From contig CM070598.1 in NCBI GenBank assembly GCA_036346395.1, forward strand, positions 9,779,517-9,843,516: a stretch of 64,000 nucleotides of DNA, read 5' to 3'. Positions 21,762-33,443 of this stretch are shown here, in pieces. The notes below the pieces were generated by a model, which was not told the DNA's origin, made no database searches, and saw nothing but the letters and a program-made list of their open reading frames with translations. This DNA comes from Hsuehochloa calcarea (lineage: Eukaryota > Streptophyta > Magnoliopsida > Poales > Poaceae). Position 1 is the first letter of the stretch; every line of letters begins with the position of its first letter. Position numbers and translations under genes: made by a program.

Positions 21762-24700
21762 ATGGCGATCGCTCGCACCGGCGTGTACGTCGACGACTAC
21801 CTGGAGTGTGAGATTGCTAACTTCCATATCTCAGACCATCGACCCCCCCCAACTTCAATTGTTTCATCTTCCTGGTTTCGTTTCGTCCTGTAGATTCGAG
21901 CACTCTGGCCGGCGACCTGCAGAGGATTCTCTCCACCATGCGTGAGCTGGATGAGAGGGCTCATGGTGATGATTTTATTACTCTTTTTTCTTTTGAAAAA
22001 TCATTTCGCCTGCAATTTTGCATTCATTCCCTTTTCCATAGTATCTAGTTAGTTTTCAATAGTTGATACTGCTTGATACTGAGCTATAATGCCATGAATG
22101 GTAGAGGACTAGTGTCCACTGGTAGGCTAGCTGCTTTATATTATGGTGAATGGTGTTTCTCAAGTTTGTTTTGTAATTCTGTATCTTATGTTTTTGTGAT
22201 GCAGGCATTATGGGTCAGACCAAAGAACAGATAAAGTATCTCCTGGGAGTGTCGTCCCATGGGTTCGACAGGTTGAACATGGATGATGACGAGACTGCCA
22301 CGGAGAGGATGAAGAAGGATATTGAAGCTAGCCAGGACAATGCTCTGAGTCTCAGCACCGAGAAAGTGTTGCTCGCACGCCAAGCTTATGACCTGGTTCT
22401 TCTCACTTTCTTTTTTCTTGTAGTCCTGTAACTTCAGGAACTTATGGACATGTGCTCTCTTTTTTTCCGAATGGAAAGCAGTTAACTAGTGCCTCAATAC
22501 ATTGTATTTCGTGTTTGGTAGTTCTCTTTGTTCTGTGCTACTGTTTGATTATCTACTTTATCATTTTGTTCTCAAGTCCAAACTTAGTGCAACAGTATGC
22601 ATTTGTGGAAATCAAACTAGATTCCATAATCAAGTATTAAAATGTCAGACAAGCATCTATAGTTTTGTAGTCATCTCAAATACTCTAGTTGTTACAGTTA
22701 TAGGGTGTTCAAAAGAGTGCTACATGATAACTACTACAAATTAACCAGTGACATGAAATTAGATTTGAATATGAAGAGACTGACATGAGTCATATTGTGA
22801 TATGTCACCAAATTTCTAAGATTGAATGTGCAAGAAGCCTAAGAGTAGATACACAAAACCTAATTCTAGAATCACAATTCCAGCATTGACTCATCATCTC
22901 CCATGTAGAGGTAGTTAAATTTGGGGAACCGAAACCATTCTAGAAACAAGATCCGCTTTTGATAGTCTTCCCAATTTATCCAATGGCAATCACTTTGTGT
23001 GCATATCTAACTGTAAGTACCTTGGGCATAACTGTACAGATAGAGAGCCATATCAAACGTCTTGATGAAGACTTAGGCCAGTTTGCAGAAGATTTAAAGC
23101 AAGGTGTAAGCAGTGAATGGCAGCTTTACTTATTGTTTAGGAATGCCATCCTCAGTTCTCCATCAAAACAGAATATTAATTGTTCTCTTTCACTTGCAGA
23201 AGGAAAGATACCTCCAGATGAGCCACCCATCCTTCCTCCAATTCCAGTGGTTGGCAGGGATGACAAACGGAGGCCTGGTTTCAGTACACCTCAAGCAACA
23301 AAGAAGTTCAGAGAGAGGGAATGGGACAGGGAAAGGGGCATGGACTTCGACTTAATGCCTCCTCCAGGTAGCAACAAGAAAACTACTACAAATATGGATT
23401 TGGATCAAACAATTGATCCAAATGAACCGACATACTGTATATGCCACCAGGTCAGCTTTGAAGTTAATATATACTATAATATTTGTGGAACTTATATTTA
23501 CGTCAATACCTACATCAAACATTTTTTTGCTGAAAAGAGATTCCTATTTCGTATTGATATTTCAGGTTTCATATGGTGATATGATTGCTTGTGACAATGA
23601 GAATGTAAGTCTTTATGGTGCTAAATAGTGATGACTCGTCTTGTGAGTTATTTGGAGGAGTTTAACTTTTGCCTTCTAAATTACTAGGTTTTACCACTGT
23701 CAGGTCTCATATAAGCTTTATAACCTTTTTATCTTGTCTTGTTACTTTTTCCAACAATGGAATGTAGCATTGGCTCTAAGATGTTCTGGGTGGACTGGTG
23801 GTTGATGTCTTATCTTTATGATTGTAGTTTTTTGTACTTGTTACCATCCAGCATGAGGATTCTGTGCTCGCTGCCTTACTCGTGTGACTAGGATATAATA
23901 TTGGGCTGCCTCTTGCTTGTATATTCTAGAACTTGTTGCAATTGCCAGATGTTTTACATAATGTTCTAGAAAGCACTAGTTGCTAGGCAGGCGGCAGCGT
24001 GGCGCCTAGCGCCTAGGCAGCCGCCTAGCAAATAGTGTCAAATGGAAAACTCATGTATCAATGAAACACATGGATGCATATGGTAATGTGGGATTTGTGC
24101 TAGTACTAGTGATGATACTTCATGTATCAATGAAAGATAGGAAACACATGGATTAGTTTTACTTACGCTTACACAAATGGGAATGAGATCAAGTAGAGAC
24201 AGCAGCTTCTACCCCCCTAGTACCCGCCTAGGCACTCTGGCCACCCAGCCGGCCAATCATGGCCAAATTGCGGCGGCCAGCCGCGCTAGGCCGCCTTTGA
24301 GAACACTGGTTCTACAACCTGTAAATTACAAGTTGTTCTTACTGCATTTCTTCCCTTCCAGTCTTCAAGCCTGTTGAGCTGCTTTCCTAAATACACAAGT
24401 TATCTTGCGTCATTTGAGTTATTACAACCAGTATATGACGTTTGTTAGCAAGCTGTAATATATCATACTGACAACAGAATAGAACCTGTTGCCCATTGAC
24501 GTGTGCCTTGGAATTTTTCAATGTAATCATTTGTACATTTTAAATTTAGTCTTTCTAAAGTAGCCTTCAAGCCAGTCTTTCACACATCGAAAATTTCCAA
24601 ATGACTTCAGAAAAAACTACATTTTTTATATAGTGGTACAAGCTTTGTATGTGGGTAACACATGCCACATATACTTTTTTCGAGCCACCTAGTTTGAACA

Positions 24701-25523
24701 GTTTACCTTTCCAAACAAATTCTTAATACATTTTATCTTCCTATATAAAATGTAAATGTCCAAAACACAGTTCTATTAGTTTTATTAATTAACCATTGAC
24801 ATGTCCTTTCATGGCAGATAAATATTACTTTCAACAGAAAATTTCCTAAAACATTACATATCATGTACCCAATCCTCCAAATTAACACTAAAACTATCTG
24901 GTGCATCCTCCATTTAATTTTGTTCAGAAATTATGTGTGTGCTTTTTACATATAATTTTAATATGGAAGCATAGAAGCTCTGAAAGGGGATGATGCACCG
25001 GATATGGCCTCCCCAGATAGGAACAGAAAAAACAAATAATTTTTCGTAAAACAGACAGACACTTACAAGGTACAAACAACCAGAATTGCACTTATAGGGA
25101 AACTCCATTAACAAAGCACAGTCATGTACAAACATACAAACATATATGATGTGTTACTCCTCGCGGTCATGTGTAAAGCCCTACACTAGAATGCTATAAT
25201 TGCGAACAAAAGTTATTACATCAACATTATGCTAGATTTCTTTCCTTCCTTTTTTTTAAAACCAAAGGTCACCGTTAGAAGTTCGAACCCTATATAGTAG
25301 TGTGTCACACTATCTCATCTGAAGCACCAATGTTTGTTATGCCATGCTGTAAATGTTCGGTTTGTTGTACGAAAGTCATCTTTGTCTGCTAAGTGCTAAC
25401 TGTTTTCTTTTTGCTCAACAGTGTGAAGGAGGCGAATGGTTTCATTACTCATGTGTTGGTCTGACACCAGAAACGAGATTCAAAGGGAAATGGTTTTGCC
25501 CAACATGCAGGAATCTTCAATGA
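21762..25523 (+). CDS. ING2: PHD finger protein ING2 (histone H3K4me reader)
   Basis: Seven coding exons give 254 residues: 21762-21807, 21894-21965, 22205-22395, 23040-23103, 23200-23450, 23566-23604, 25422-25523. The start MAIARTGVYVDDYLEYSS matches plant ING2. The ING helical domain covers about residues 1-125, with the hallmark NALSLSTEKVLLARQAYDL. A basic linker with MPPPGSN follows, then a C4HC3 PHD finger at 203-250 with ligands C204, C206, C217, C222, H229, C232, C247, C250. In the family, ING proteins read trimethylated H3K4 in histone acetyltransferase or deacetylase complexes in the nucleus. Intron 6 (1.8 kb) holds a hAT MITE. The last exon ends 22 bases before a good donor-like GTAAGA, and a damaged copy of it lies downstream. 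The length is typical for plant ING2. Confidence 0.94.
23959..24308. mobile_element. hAT-type MITE in ING2 intron 6
   Basis: The right end reads AAAGGCGGCC...CAGTGTTCTC on the minus strand; the left end starts TAATGTTCTAGAAAGC. Flanking 8-bp duplications are GTTTTACA (23951-23958) and GTTCTACA (24309-24316), 7 of 8 identical. Subterminal GCCTAG/CTAGGC motifs are abundant. Eight-base target duplications and subterminal repeats fit the hAT superfamily. Confidence 0.7.
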
Positions 25524-26247
25524 GATGTTCTCCGAAGTTGGTAAGATGCATACCACTAACCACTTTTGATTTGTAGAAATCTTAATTTACCTTATCAAAC
25601 AATCCTTAAATCCGTAATACAGTTCATCTTTCTATATAAAATGTAAATTTGTGGAACCCCATTTTTCTAGTTCCATTAATTTCTCCAGTATGCCCTTTCA
25701 TGACAAATAAATACATTACTTTTAGTACAAACTTTCCCCTTTAGAAAAATCCTCCAAATTAATTCCAAACTTTTCCGGTGGTTCCCCCTTTTATTTTATT
25801 TTTATGAACGTTTACATACTGTGTGGGGAGTAATCGGACCACTGGAGGGGGGGTGGGGGGAATCATAGAACAGACAAAGGCAATACAAGGTACAACCAAA
25901 ATTGGTCTTGTACATGGTATATCACTCATTGCAATCACACAAAAGCCCTATACTATAATTGCCGAACAAATAACCCTATCAGAACTTTTTCTCCAACTAA
26001 CAGATCACAGTTGGAAGCCAATATAGTAATCAATCGTTGCATAATCATGTTTGATACACCAACTCGTGTTATGTTAATGGGATAAGCTTGGGTTTTGTCT
26101 TAAGAAAGTCGTTTTCTGTCCTAACTACTATATGTTGCTCAACAGTGTGAAGGAGGTGAATGGTTCCGTTGCTCATGTCTTGGTTTGACACCTGAAACGA
26201 GATTCAAGGGGAGATGGATTTTCCCAACATGCAGGACTCTTCAATGG
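24540..26247 (+). repeat. Tandem duplication of the last ING2 intron part plus PHD exon
   Basis: About 0.9 kb of intron plus exon 7 (24540-25523) is repeated in shorter, diverged form at 25590-26247. Shared intron blocks include CTATATAAAATGTAAAT, CCTTTCATG-CA-ATAAATA, ATCCTCCAAATTAA, and TTTTGCTCAACAG against TATGTTGCTCAACAG just before each exon. The event predates several indels and is local. Confidence 0.8.
26146..26247 (+). pseudogene. Duplicate ING2 terminal PHD exon with lost zinc ligands
   Basis: A copy of ING2 exon 7 after an intact acceptor (CTCAACAG). It reads CEGGEWFRCSCLGLTPETRF, then KGRWIFPTCRTLQ and on past the former stop (TGA changed to TGG) for another 56 codons to 26421. 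Compared with the upstream exon, the ligand His (H229) is Arg and the ligand Cys (C247) is Phe, so a cross-brace zinc finger could not form normally. It may be dead, or be used as an alternative last exon that gives a PHD-defective isoform. Confidence 0.75.
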
Positions 26248-26502
26248 GACCGTTCCTTGTTCGGAAATCTCTTCCGGAGAGATAGAAATGCTTGTAGTTA
26301 TGGAATGTTTTGTCGTTGTTGTTTACTCCTTGTTGCGGCAGCAATTACAGAGTTTCGAATGTTGGCATCCATTTCTTTTGATGGTGCTGGTAATCTCATC
26401 GCTATTAGGTGTTACCGCTGTTGAGAACCATTTATCTGTCGCATTTCGGCTTTGGAACTGGTGTAGCAGTAGCTCCCGCACGGCTCATTCTCGTGTCCCA
26501 CG

Positions 26503-26505
<3 letters not shown>

Positions 26506-26534
<29 letters not shown>
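26506..26534. repeat. (CT)n microsatellite
   Basis: An uninterrupted CT run of about 14 units, downstream of the duplicated ING2 exon. Confidence 0.95.
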
Positions 26535-26536
<2 letters not shown>

Positions 26537-26819
26537 AACACACGGTGCTACAGCCCACCAAGACCCTTCATGTCTCCCGCACTCGGTCGCTATTTCGAGG
26601 CCAACGTCACCTGAGGAAGGTCGTTCGTTGCCGCCTCTTTCTAGCTGCACTGACCAGAAGAGCACCGGTCGGCCTCATCCCTGCCAAATCTGGACCGGCA
26701 ACAACAAGAGATTAGGCCAGCCACTCCTCCCCCACCCCCTAGAGGCTGCCGAGGCACTGGGATCATCTTACTCCATGCTTAGCTCGTTGGCGTTGGCGTT
26801 GTCGTCAGGTTCTTCCTCT
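26535..26819. other. Gene-free GC-rich stretch
   Basis: Overlapping open frames on both strands, no domain recognised. Continues the readthrough of the duplicated ING exon only as far as 26421. Confidence 0.3.
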
Positions 26820-27180
26820 CCGGTAATTTGTTGTATCCGTATTTGTTGGTTGTTATATATATTATGGAAAATTGTTGTCATTACCATCTTATTCCTCTCC
26901 AATGTTTTTTTTGTTGCAACACACTTTTCTTCTTGTTGCAGAAAGCCATTTCATTTGTTGTAGTGTTTCTTTCTTAAATCTTGTAGTCATAGGTATTTTT
27001 GTTGCAGTAGAGTAATTGATTTGTTGTATCGTGATTTTTCTTTGTTACGGTAAGGTTGTAGTTTTGTTGCACCGGTTGTTTGTGATTAGTTTTGTTTCAA
27101 TCGATTGGATACTTTGTTGCAAGATCAGAAATAGTTGTTGCACTTCTCAAAAAAAATGTTACAACAAATCAAATTTGGAT
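26820..27180. repeat. Dispersed TTGTTG(C/T)A motif array
   Basis: About eleven copies of TTGTTG, mostly as TTTGTTGCA or TTTGTTGTA, are scattered at irregular 20-40 bp intervals on the + strand. One inverted form (GTTACAACAAATC) lies near the right end. This resembles a subterminal-repeat region of a DNA transposon, but no terminus was found. Confidence 0.45.
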
Positions 27181-27296
27181 GAGTGACTAGGATAGAGTGT
27201 CACGCTGGCCAGCGGCTAGAGGAGAGAGGTGGCGTGGCCACTTCTGCATCCTCCTCTCGGTGCTGTCCTCCACAAACGCAGCCTCCTCCCAATTCT

Positions 27297-28186
27297 TGTT
27301 GAAAATGAAGGCAATATTTTAATTTCATATCTTAAAAGAATACAGATATTACAAAAAAACTAATGATGCATAAACCCGCACTAACAACAAGCAACTTATT
27401 GTACTTCACAATATATGCAAAAATAGAATGTAAACAAGTCAATCAGTCACACGAAAGACTTACTGATGAGTTCGATGAAAAACACGAAGCAGCGCAGACG
27501 CATACTCGATGTAGTGCAGACTCGATGATGAGTCAGCAACACGAGCAATCACGCAGATGGCGCTGCCCAGAAACCTTATTGTCGCCCCGTGCAGGTCTTC
27601 ACGGCAGCAACAACTCGGAGATACCGCTCCCCTTATTCACGGTGCACGCCGAGAAGAAGAGTCGACGAGGTTCACATAACACAATCCCACAGCACAGGTT
27701 TTCAGAGGAAGAAAAGAAGGAATAGAGGCAGTTCGAATACGCGCAATGCTCTGGACGTCTCCAGGCATATATATAGAGATGCAGACTGTGAATTGACTGA
27801 TTAAATAGTCATTTACCCACTAGTAACTGACACACTTAACTAGCTATGTACCCACTGGTAACTGCCTGTCATCATCACCCAATAAAGCCTCAAATTCAAA
27901 CACTTGAATCTCATTCAAAGAGAGAGAGAGAGAGATACATGATTCAGCAAAAATAAGGCGGACTCGGTCTGCCAAGTGGCGCGATTTTTCACGTGAAAAT
28001 ACGCGAATGTTTAGTCAAAGCCCTCCTCGTGCTACCCTCATCTTTGTATCACATGTTTCAAAGAGTGGCAAGGACTCCACTTTATATGTTAGTCACCTCC
28101 ACCTTGCCTTAGCAACATGGTACTAAACCATACACGCTTTGGAATTATAGAAAATGAGCCTCACTCATATGGGCCTATTTCCAACA
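27297..28186. mobile_element. Solo LTR (890 bp)
   Basis: Starts TGTTGAAAAT and ends TTCCAACA, giving the TGTTG...CAACA inverted ends of an LTR. It is flanked by ATTCT (27292-27296) and GTTCT (28187-28191), a 5-bp target duplication with one change. No internal retrotransposon region follows on either side, so it is a solo LTR left by recombination. An internal block, CCAGAAACCTTATTG, is shared with the fragment at 2881-3134. Confidence 0.7.
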
Positions 28187-28191
28187 GTTCT

Positions 28192-28690
28192 GCCCATCAA
28201 ACAACAATGAGGTGTTGTGCCACCTCAAGGGTAGATCTGATGGTTGGAAGATAGGCTCTAAATTGAGATCTAATAGTAAGGAGAGCGTACGATGAGAAAG
28301 TTCTCATCTAATGTCTTGGCTAGTCATTCCGATCTTTAATCCTTCCTTGTGTCTCAATTCATGGAAGGAAATTTGATGGGGGAGGGCTTCACTGTGAGGT
28401 CCTCCCTATCAGTCGTTGATTCACCCTCGATCAACCGAATCAATGGTTGGTGGGGGTCACATTTTCTTCCTCAATTCATCGTGTTCTGAGTACTTAATAT
28501 TGCAAGGTTTTCATTTTTTTTAGTTTGGGAATTTACCTTGTCGATGGTGAATTCCGGAGCACATGGTTGTAAATCCGACACAACTCGCCGTCAAATGCTT
28601 GTAGTCGTCGTCCTCCTCGTCGTCCGGCTCTTTCGCCACCGTGCTTCCGCCACCGGAGAGGACCATGTTGAAGCTATTGTTGGCCCAATG
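28192..28690. other. Intergenic DNA between solo LTR and NDH-like pseudogene
   Basis: No gene recognised. Mixed-composition DNA with T runs near 28510. Weak coding-like sequence on the minus strand just below 28690 may be the tail of the pseudogene. Confidence 0.3.
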
Positions 28691-29941
28691 CTAGGCTGTT
28701 CTTACGGACCGCGTCGTCCTGAAGTCCGGAGGAATGATGCTGAACACCGACATCATGGGCTCCCTGCTACAGTACCTAGAGCCCCATGGTGTAGGTGGCG
28801 TCTGGTGTGCTCACGTGTAGGTAGTTGGACACGGTGCCCGACAACGTCATTGGTGACGATGTGGTGTTCGTCATCGTACACTCCGAGGCCCGCACCTCGG
28901 GGTGCAGCGTCACGACGCAACTCGCCTCGACCATGTTTTTCAGCGCGATAGACACAAGCTCGATCTCGATGGAGCCCATGGGCCTTCCTCTGACGTCGCA
29001 GAGCGACCAAGCCCTACTCGGCGACCATGGCGGTAGCACGTCGGCGCCGTCGCCCGCGCAGCGGAGGTCCATCGACACGCTGTCTGGATCTGGGAAGATC
29101 TAACATCAATTTTTGTGGTTTTCGGTGGATTTGGACACGATCGATAAACAAACCCTATAACTACTTTACTCTAAGAGAAGAACTGAGAATATGATTCAAC
29201 AATGTTGTTTCTATTACTGCTTGTCCGGATTATATATCCTCAAAGTTGCAGCTGAAGACAAAGTATTAACTGAGTTTAATTCAGCAAAACAAAGTAACTA
29301 GGTGAATAGCGCTGGACGACAAAAGGATGATGTCAACAGTATTCAGCGACAAAGTTATTGGTTCAAGCTTCGGCCGTGTGATCTCCAATAAGTGAAATCC
29401 TATGGCTCAGATGGCTCCTGGCGTCCACGAGTGTAGTCGATGAAGAGTTACCCTGAGAGCCGATTTTCTCCTGAGAATGGCAAAGCTCTGAATTTTCAAC
29501 AGCTCTGTTCGTTGAACCTGACACACGCCGCCGTGGATGACGGCCCTACCGCCGGTGTCCTCGGCGACGGTGGTGTGCCCTCCGTGGGCGCGCTGTGCCA
29601 CATGGCCGGATTGTAGGCCGTGACGAGCCCGCTCGGCGGCAGCAGGTGCGCACAGCCATCTTGACGGCGCAGCCGCCGTCGACAGCCTCGAAGCTGATGC
29701 CGTGGCCGGCGAACTCGGTGGCTAGGTAGTCCACGTTGAGAGGGGAGGGCGCCGGTGCCGCTTCCGCCACCGTCACCTTCACCAATGCGTGCACCGGAGG
29801 AGTTGCACTCGTGAGCCGCACCCTCTGGTTGCCCCCACCGCCGCTTAGCTTGCAGGAGTTGCAGAAGGTGACGTGCTTCCATGAGCTTGTGAGAGGAGCT
29901 GGAGTGGCATGGGGAGTGGTTGCAGGAGTGCAGAAAGCCAT
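28691..29941 (-). pseudogene. Photosynthetic NDH subunit-like gene relic (NDF5/PnsB2-like)
   Basis: The first piece starts at ATG 29941 with MAFCTPATTPHATPAPLTSS (transit-peptide-like). It then has LNVDYLATEFAGHGISFEAV, a frameshift, LLPPSGLVTAYNPAMWHSAP, a second frameshift, and TTVAEDTGGRAVIHGGV near 29511. After about 400 bp, a second piece reads SMDLRCAGDGADVLPPWSPS, then MGSIEIELVSIALKNMVEA, SCVVTLHPEV, LSGTVSNYLHVSTPDATY, a further frameshift, and MMSVFSIIPPDF before a stop at 28691. The order and wording resemble the aldose-1-epimerase-like NDF5/PnsB2 proteins of the chloroplast NDH complex. Identity rests on my memory of that family. Three or more frameshifts show it is dead. Confidence 0.6.
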
Positions 29942-30458
29942 GGCCAATTCTTGCAAGAATTTGTGAGTGGCAGTGTAGCCTCATTATCTGCAAGTTTTCT
30001 TTCTCTCTGCAGCCTCTTTAGGTTTGAGATTGATAGGTGGAAAATAAAGAGCACGCAATATCTCTCTGCTGGATTAATAATTCACTTTTCCAGTAGGATA
30101 TTTGAAAGGCGTTTTTATTCTTTTTTTGGACTATACAATCATTGCATTGCCCCTACACCGAATTTGACCCGCCACCCATGCAAAATACTCTGCTCCGTTT
30201 ATCTTTCTTGCTTTGGGAAGCAAGAGAACGACAAAGCAAAGTCGTAATACAGACTTGGACTAATTGCTGGTTTAGTGGTTTGGAGTGGAGAACAGTGGTT
30301 GATTAATTATCCAAAGCATAGTTTTCATTGATTAGTTAATCTTTCTCCCATTGATTAGTTAATACAGACTTCTTGTTGATTAGTACCACAAGACGGTGAC
30401 GATTCATTTGAGCCGTACAGAGCTTCTACTCTTCCTCCTGTACCGTTTTCTTAGAACA
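29942..30458. other. Gene-free intergenic DNA
   Basis: Mostly AT-rich; contains two close copies of TTGATTAGTTAAT (30328 and 30351). No gene recognised. Confidence 0.35.
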
Positions 30459-30686
30459 CTCCCTCCGTTTATTTATTAACGTTTTTATTTATTATTTTTT
30501 ATGGTGTCCGAGAGGCGGCTTTGTATATTGCTTTTTTAACTTTACAGTAAAATATACTAATAAATTTTAATTATATTAAAGTATTTTTAACAATAAATCT
30601 AATGATATAATTCTTATATTGCTAATATAGATAGTTTTAAACATATTAGTCGGATTATAAGATGTCAAGTAAAAAAGAACGAGAGT
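30459..30686. mobile_element. Stowaway-type MITE (degenerate)
   Basis: Begins CTCCCTCCGTTT, the hallmark end of grass Stowaway (Tc1/mariner) MITEs. It runs through about 200 bp of AT-rich DNA and ends in a degraded complement (AAAGAACGAGAGTA). The usual TA duplications are eroded. Confidence 0.55.
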
Positions 30687-31493
30687 ATATTCCAAGGCTA
30701 CAAAGTGAATTTTTAAAAGCATTTTTCGCATGCTAGTTTTGATATGTTGCACTAATAACAGTAGCCTCATAAATCTCAATAAGATATAATATTATATAAA
30801 AAAAATGTATGCAAAAACAGCATCACTCTAAGCTCTAATTGGGCTAAGCAAACGAGGCTACAAGTGATATACATGTCGAGAATCCGTGATATACAGATGT
30901 TGTCGTTAATAGACCCAATCTAATTCACATACCATGTAGCTCGATTGTATAGTTTTATGTTCCCCTACGCCATTTCCTTTTGTTTCTCTCCATTATGTGC
31001 ATAGTGGAGCAGTGGATGATTGTTTTTTCGGGATTAGTTGATGCTTCAAATTGAACAATTTTTTTTTGACATGGAGCATGAATCTAAACATGAACTTAAT
31101 TCATTCAAATAATTCCACGTAGATTGAGTCATTCACTCATTTTTAGAGGAAAAAAAGTATGGCAGCTAGATAACAAATTCCATTGCTTTCATCTAAACAC
31201 AGTTCACAGATGACCCCTCTTTCATTAATTTTTGGGGTAATTTGCTATATGTTACTGAATATATGAATCATATAGTTATTCAGTATCATATTATGAATTT
31301 TCTCTTAATTTATTTAAGCATGCGACACAATTTCTTTTAGAAATTATAGAGGAATGGAAACATCTTAAGAAATTCCTGTGAAAATATCGTGTTATATAGT
31401 TACCATATACTTTATCACAATGTCCACGCTAGGTAGGATACCATATTTTATCACAATGTCCACAGCATGCATATTCACGGAACATATTATTAT
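30687..31493. other. AT-rich intergenic DNA
   Basis: No gene or clear repeat recognised, apart from two copies of TTTATCACAATGTCCAC at 31410 and 31447. Confidence 0.35.
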
Positions 31494-32877
31494 GGGAAAT
31501 TTGGCTCAGTAACGTCACGTTCAGCCGTATTTAGAGGAATGACATTCCGCTTGTGAGGCAGTGCAAAAGAACACCGCGAAGATAAAAAATTATGTTGAAT
31601 GACATTGTCGTCAGTTACCGTGTCGTTTGCTCACGTTAGACTAGTTGGGAGAGAGAGAGAGAGAGAGAGAATGACATTAATGCCCCTTCGGTCCCGTGTT
31701 GTTGACCTAATCCCGACTAGATTGGTCCGGACCAATCCATTGCTTTTCCCCTTGTCTCCTTTTCTTATGCTTGCTTTCGTAGTGGAAGCCATCCCGAGCT
31801 ACAATGCCGTTATCGTCTTCCCTCCGATGTACCATTCGCTCAGCTCCATCGTGTTCCCTCCGATCCGGTGAGTCAAGTCATGTGACAACTACATCACCTC
31901 ATGTTCCTTACCCAACTATTGTTTTCCCCTCACTCAATTTCTTATTCCCCGCAGTGAGCAGTCAACGTCGAGCATCTTCTCTGTTTTCCACCACCGTAGC
32001 CATTTTCGTCGTTCTCGTCGCCTCGGTGAGCCTCCGCTTGATTCCTCCCATTTCTACCAATGCGTGCTTGCATGCAAGCCCACGTGCACCTTCTTCTAGC
32101 ATCACCATCATTGGAACCCGCCGATGCCGTACACCACCCTTCGCCACCGTTGTTCACCGCTAACGATCCTCTCTGGTGCTTCTTCATCGCTGCCAACCTC
32201 CTAGGTAAACTCCTATTAGTCCCTAGATGCTTGCACGCTCGTTATATTTGGAATTCCCTCACCGTTGCCTAGCTTTCACCGTAGCCGTCCATGGCGCCGC
32301 CGCTGGCCGTTGTCGTATCTCCTGCACCAGCAACCATAGGTCTCGTGCTCACCCTGTGACATCGCCTAACCACCCTGGAGCTAACGCGATCACCTAGTCA
32401 TCCTCTCCTACATTCATTCGCTCGAGCCAGTGCAAGCCCGAGACCCTCGCCACTTTGCCACCTCGCGCTGCCACCTCTGCCCAGAGGTGCGCTGTGACAC
32501 CACCTTTCTATTTTGCCTCTTTCTGAGCCCGCTTTGTCGCCACATCGCCACCAGCGATCTCGCCAATGAGCTGGCTCGGCCGAGCTCCTCTATCCCATTC
32601 TCTCTCTTACCAGTAGGGCTCACTCATCAATTGGATTAAATTAGACATAAAAACTGATTAAAAAGTTAATTAAGTAATTAGAGAAGCTAACTAGTCTATG
32701 CCACGTTGGTCCTATTTACTGTTTTTACAATTAAAATATGGTTTAAAATATGTGAGACTGGCCTGCAAGGCGCACTTGTAATAAAAAGAAAAATCAACAG
32801 CACGGACCGAAGAGGCATTATTGTCATTATCTTTCTTTTTCTCTCGCGCGACCGGTCCAACGTGAGCCAATTTCCCC
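31494..32877. mobile_element. Mutator-like element ending about 90 bp before the SRPK start codon
   Basis: The right end, read inward on the minus strand, is GGGGAAATTGGCTCACGTTGG. The left end starts GGGAAATTTGGCTCA at 31494 and, after a 115-bp interruption, resumes CGTTAGACTAG. Arms 31626-31715 and 32775-32868 match inverted over GCTCACGTT, GAGAGA, AATGACA-TAATGCC and CTTCGGTCC. Flanks TATTATTAT (31485-31493) and TATTATTTA (32878-32886) agree at 7 of 9 bases, the target-duplication length of MULEs. The interior is C/T- and GC-rich with no transposase and no clear captured gene. The interruption carries a near-duplicate of TTTGGCTCA at its end and may be a small nested insertion. Confidence 0.65.
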
Positions 32878-32966
32878 TATTATTTAGGCTGTCCTCTCCA
32901 AACAAAAATAACACAAAAAGGATTAGTTAGTGGGTTCCCGGCGCTCAGATCCAGGGCTCCCCCGCG

Positions 32967-33411
32967 ATGGCGGCGAGCCGGCGGGCGGAGGCGGAGGGGG
33001 AGAGCAGCGACTACACGTCGGAGGACGAGGGCACGGAGGACTACCGCCGCGGCGGGTACCACGCCGTCCGCGCCGGCGACTCCTTCAAGCAGGGCGCCTA
33101 CGTCGTGCAGTTGAAGCTCGGCTGGGGGCACTTCTCCACCGTCTGGCTCGCCTGGGACACCGCCCACTTCGTATGTGCTAACCCCTTTGTCTCAAAATTT
33201 CTTGTTAAATTACAGTCTTACTTCTAAGATTCGCGGTAATATGTATGGAAGATCGATCTGGATGCGTTTTATCTAGTGTCTTGGTGCACTTTGCTTGTGC
33301 CCACCACCTGTTCGTTCTTTTGCCTTGGAGCATAGCAATTGGCTAAATTAATTGTTGCTAAGTAGTACTGTTCTATTCGTCAATCCCATCATCCTACACG
33401 AATTTTTTAAA

Positions 33412-33443
<32 letters not shown>

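Noticed and set aside
22959..23579. 206-codon open frame as a gene on its own
   Set aside because: It is ING2 exons 4-5 read through intron sequence; spliced frames fit the family much better.
29496..29993. Continuous 165-codon frame as an intact protein
   Set aside because: Only part of it matches the NDH-like family; the matching text jumps between frames, so it is a pseudogene.
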